Positions 5,455 through 7,741 of a stretch of DNA of 7,741 nucleotides are shown piece by piece (the stretch's first letter is position 1; each line of letters begins with the position of its first letter). Both the position numbers and the translations under genes were made by a program. This DNA comes from Holdemanella sp. (GTDB lineage: Bacteria; Bacillota_I; Bacilli_A; Erysipelotrichales; Erysipelotrichaceae): NCBI GenBank assembly GCA_021442845.1, contig JABUSD010000060.1, positions 1 to 7,741 on the forward strand, written 5' to 3'. Under the pieces are notes generated by a model. That model saw only the letters and a program-made list of their open reading frames with translations. It was not told where the DNA came from and did not search any database.

Positions 5455-6813
5455 ATGATGGTTACATGGAATAAAGTTATTGAAGTGCTAAAAGAACACG
5501 ATGTAATTGAAAAAGAAACGCTTGATTCCTGGATTATTCCAAAAACAAAGCTATTAATGATTGATGATGATACAGCCTTTTTATCAGTGGGAAATACTAT
5601 TTCAAAAAAAATATTAGAACAGTCAAAAAAAGAATTTGAAGCTGCTTTTAGCGAAGTATGTGCTAAGGATATGAATGTGCAACTGATGGATGAAGCTATG
5701 GTATCGAAATACAATTTATCCAATACAGTACAACCAAGACAGACATATGATTTTGAAATAAAATCCGCTATTTTCAATGATACATATACATTTGAAAACT
5801 TTGTTCGTGGTGGATCAAACGAAGAAGCGTATTCAGCATGTCTTCAGTGCTGCAATGAAAGAGGAAAACATACTTTAAATCCAATCATGTTATATGGGAA
5901 TTCTGGATTAGGGAAAACCCACCTTCTTCATGCAATTGGCAATTATCTTCAATTAGAAAGACCAGAATGTAAGGTATATTATCAATATTCTGGAGGAATT
6001 GTTGATTTAATTCTGGAAGCTATGCGTTCGAATAGTGTACATGGAAACAATGTGGATGAAGTAAAAAGACAACTGTCTAAATATGATTATTTCTTAATCG
6101 ATGATATTCAGAATCTGAAACAATCATCATCCCAGGAAGTGTTCTTTTCAATCTATAACGAACTGATTATAAAAAATGCCCAGGTAATCTTAACGAGCGA
6201 TATGCATCCTGATGAACTGATTGGTATTCAGGACCGTTTGATTTCAAGATTCAAACAAGGATTGACAATTAATATCTCTAAGCCTGAATTCGATACAAGT
6301 CGAGCTATTTTAAGAAAAAAATTAGAAGGACATGAAGAAACATGTAGTATAAGCGATGATGTCATCGATTATCTTGCCCGTAAATTCTCAGATGATGTTC
6401 GAAATCTGGAAGGAAGCCTTAATAAACTGATTTTTAATGCAACACTGGAAAACCCTGATATTATTGATATGGATTTTGCTCAGAGAATTCTTATGAAGGA
6501 ACCTGTTGTGATTAATCAGGATGAATTAACGCTTAAAGGGATTAAAAAAGCTGTAACGAATTTTTATGGTCTTACCTATAAGGATCTGGAAGGAAAATCA
6601 AGACAGAAAAAGATTATGAATGCTCGTCATATCTTTGTTTATCTATCAAGGGAATATCTTCATAAGCCATATGTTGCGATTGGTCAGGAAATAGGAAATC
6701 GGGATCATACAACCATATTAAGTTCTTATGATAGAGCTATTAAATTAATGAATGAGGATGATGCGTTTAAAAAAGCTATAGAAAGTGTTCTCAAGCTTTT
6801 AAATATTAAGTAA
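5455..6813 (+). CDS. dnaA: Chromosomal replication initiator protein DnaA
   Basis: DnaA binds DnaA boxes, assembles an ATP-bound filament at oriC, melts DNA and recruits the helicase. The 452 residues have all four domains: domain I (about 1-80), a short linker domain II (about 82-106), the AAA+ domain III (about 107-345) and the DNA-binding domain IV (about 355-452). Walker A is GNSGLGKT (148-155), Walker B LIDDIQ (214-219) with D216 and D217. The box VII arginine region is QDRLISRF (259-266), and the sensor II arginine is R316 in DVRNLEG. The recognition signature is GNRDHTTI (414-421), with R391 matching the minor-groove arginine. The protein is divergent: the segment before Walker B (about 180-210) and LKQSSSQEVFF (221-231) differ from the usual initiator motif and from the AGKERTQEEFF type. 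The start has AAGGAGG upstream. DnaA boxes flank the gene, suggesting autoregulation. Confidence 0.98.
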   Translation: MMVTWNKVIEVLKEHDVIEKETLDSWIIPKTKLLMIDDDTAFLSVGNTISKKILEQSKKEFEAAFSEVCAKDMNVQLMDEAMVSKYNLSNTVQPRQTYDFEIKSAIFNDTYTFENFVRGGSNEEAYSACLQCCNERGKHTLNPIMLYGNSGLGKTHLLHAIGNYLQLERPECKVYYQYSGGIVDLILEAMRSNSVHGNNVDEVKRQLSKYDYFLIDDIQNLKQSSSQEVFFSIYNELIIKNAQVILTSDMHPDELIGIQDRLISRFKQGLTINISKPEFDTSRAILRKKLEGHEETCSISDDVIDYLARKFSDDVRNLEGSLNKLIFNATLENPDIIDMDFAQRILMKEPVVINQDELTLKGIKKAVTNFYGLTYKDLEGKSRQKKIMNARHIFVYLSREYLHKPYVAIGQEIGNRDHTTILSSYDRAIKLMNEDDAFKKAIESVLKLLNIK

Positions 6814-6894
6814 TCCACAATTATTCCACATATTAAAATTGGTTAAATAATCGATAGGTATCGTGTATTCAGAAAAGTTTTCCACTTTTGCACA
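6811..6894 (+). repeat. DnaA-box cluster between dnaA and dnaN
   Basis: Plus-strand boxes are TAATCCACA (6811-6819, overlapping the dnaA stop codon, 8 of 9 matches to TTATCCACA), TATTCCACA (6822-6830, 7 of 9), TTTTCCACT (6878-6886, 7 of 9) and TTTTGCACA (6886-6894, 8 of 9 to TTATNCACA). All four point the same way, toward dnaN. The last two share one base and abut the AT-rich tract that follows. Confidence 0.72.
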
Positions 6895-6930
6895 CACTTA
6901 TTGTTATTACTAAAAAATTATATATAGAAA
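6895..6930. other. Candidate DNA unwinding element with DnaA-trio-like tract
   Basis: Directly after the last DnaA box comes a short CAC spacer, then the trinucleotides TTA, TTG, TTA, TTA, CTA (6898-6912), then an almost pure A/T run to about 6926. In B. subtilis, repeats of the complementary 3'-(G/A)A(T/A)-5' trinucleotide beside two boxes guide DnaA onto single-stranded DNA. Four of the five trinucleotides fit that pattern. The assignment is inferred from this layout. Confidence 0.5.
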
Positions 6931-6940
6931 GAGGTAAATT

Positions 6941-7741
6941 ATGAAATTTCAAATTGAAAGAAAATATCTTCTAGAAAAATTAAATATTGTTGCTCGCTCT
7001 ATTAGTTCATTTTCACCTTTACCTGCATTATCAGGTATCTGTATGGATGTCCAAAATGATAAGATTATATTGACAGGAAGCGATTCTAATATTTCTATTC
7101 GTTCTACTATTACACCAGGTGAATTGAATCAATTAATAATTGAATCAACAGGTTCAATTATTATTGATGCGAAATATCTTTTAGAAATTGTTAGAAAGAT
7201 GGATAGTGCCTCGATTCAGTTTGAATTGATTGATTTCTCATTGATTCGTATTTCTAATGAAAGTGGTAAATTCCAGTTGAATGGAATTCAAGCCAATGAA
7301 TATCCAAATATTGATTTCTCTACACCAATGACTAAAATTGATATGAAATCATCTGATTTAAAGGATATTGTCAATAAGACAGCTTTTGCATGTAGTGATA
7401 AGGATACACGTCCTGTATTAACAGGAGTTAATTTTAAAATTAAAGACAATACACTATATTGTTCAGGAACAGATTCTTATCGTTTAGCTAGAAAAACTGT
7501 CAAGCTTGATTCTGTACACGATATTGATATTACCATTCCAAGCAAGTCTTTGATTGAAGTCATTCGTTCCTTAAATGATGATAATGAAACATTGGAAATT
7601 AATATGGATTCTAAAAAAGCACAGTTCATTTTTGATAAGACAATTATTCAGACTAGATTGATTGATGGTTTTTTCCCAGATGTTGATCGAATTATTCCAA
7701 CTTCATTTGTTTCTACTCTGGTTGTTGAATCAAGAAACTTA
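6941..7741 (+). CDS. dnaN: DNA polymerase III beta sliding clamp, 5' part (cut by window edge)
   Basis: DnaN is the ring-shaped clamp that tethers the replicative polymerase to DNA and serves as a docking platform for replication and repair proteins. The first 267 codons are present and the frame is open to the window end, out of about 365-380 expected. They cover domain I (about 1-122), domain II (about 123-250) and the beginning of domain III. Recognisable pieces are ILTGSDSNISI (44-54), the RPVLTGV segment around residue 155, TDSYRLA near 178-184, and LIDGFFPDVDRIIP near 242-255. The start ATG has AAAGAGGT (6928-6935) about 6 nt upstream. It follows dnaA by 127 bp, an arrangement conserved across bacteria, and is probably co-transcribed with dnaA since I see no terminator or convincing promoter in the gap. 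Confidence 0.97.
   Translation, partial: MKFQIERKYLLEKLNIVARSISSFSPLPALSGICMDVQNDKIILTGSDSNISIRSTITPGELNQLIIESTGSIIIDAKYLLEIVRKMDSASIQFELIDFSLIRISNESGKFQLNGIQANEYPNIDFSTPMTKIDMKSSDLKDIVNKTAFACSDKDTRPVLTGVNFKIKDNTLYCSGTDSYRLARKTVKLDSVHDIDITIPSKSLIEVIRSLNDDNETLEINMDSKKAQFIFDKTIIQTRLIDGFFPDVDRIIPTSFVSTLVVESRNL

Noticed and set aside
5394..5777. Minus-strand open frame of 127 codons
   Set aside because: It is antisense to the first part of dnaA and to its promoter; the product looks like reversed codons of domain I.
6852..6863. Symmetric CGATA-GG-TATCG in the dnaA-dnaN gap as a terminator
   Set aside because: A 2-nt centre cannot form a hairpin loop with the full stem and no U-tract follows; at most a protein site.

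Overview
This window is a chromosomal replication-origin region (oriC-dnaA-dnaN) from an AT-rich, low-GC Gram-positive bacterium. Purine-rich Shine-Dalgarno sequences, a lipoprotein-type YidC, KhpB/Jag, a FemX-like peptidoglycan branching enzyme and the rpmH-rnpA-yidC-khpB order beside dnaA all point to Bacillota. The sequence style suggests an Erysipelotrichia/Coprobacillaceae-type gut Firmicute; this is inference and no species is identified.

Layout. Everything left of about 5.06 kb is on the minus strand. In transcription order it runs femX-like (3824-5056), rpmH (3599-3733), rnpA (3209-3553), yidC (2202-3197), khpB/jag (1564-2190), pth (962-1522) and the 5' part of mfd (1-951, cut by the window edge). 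A near-consensus promoter lies between femX and rpmH. Hairpins with U-tracts follow rpmH and khpB and probably grade expression along the operon. The other junctions are 10-11 bp with Shine-Dalgarno sequences on or near the upstream stop codons. Right of the origin, dnaA (5455-6813) and the first 267 codons of dnaN (from 6941) are on the plus strand. All genes point away from the origin and so are co-directional with replication.

The origin is bipartite. The 398-bp femX-dnaA gap carries repeated TTTTCCACA-type DnaA boxes, AT-rich tracts and a perfect 8-bp inverted repeat across the dnaA -10 region. The 127-bp dnaA-dnaN gap carries a second set of boxes, one overlapping the dnaA stop codon, followed by a DnaA-trio-like, AT-rich tract that is the best candidate for the unwinding site.

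The genes form a growth core: replication initiation and clamp (DnaA, DnaN), ribosome and tRNA maturation (L34, RNase P protein, Pth), membrane insertion (YidC), RNA-binding control of the envelope (KhpB), cell-wall cross-bridge synthesis (FemX-like) and transcription-coupled repair (Mfd). I found no mobile element, CRISPR array or obviously new system. The points most worth a second look are the operator-like palindrome at dnaA, the origin architecture, a Gln at the usual groove-Arg position of YidC, the femX gene placed at oriC, and the khpB stop codon inside a terminator stem.
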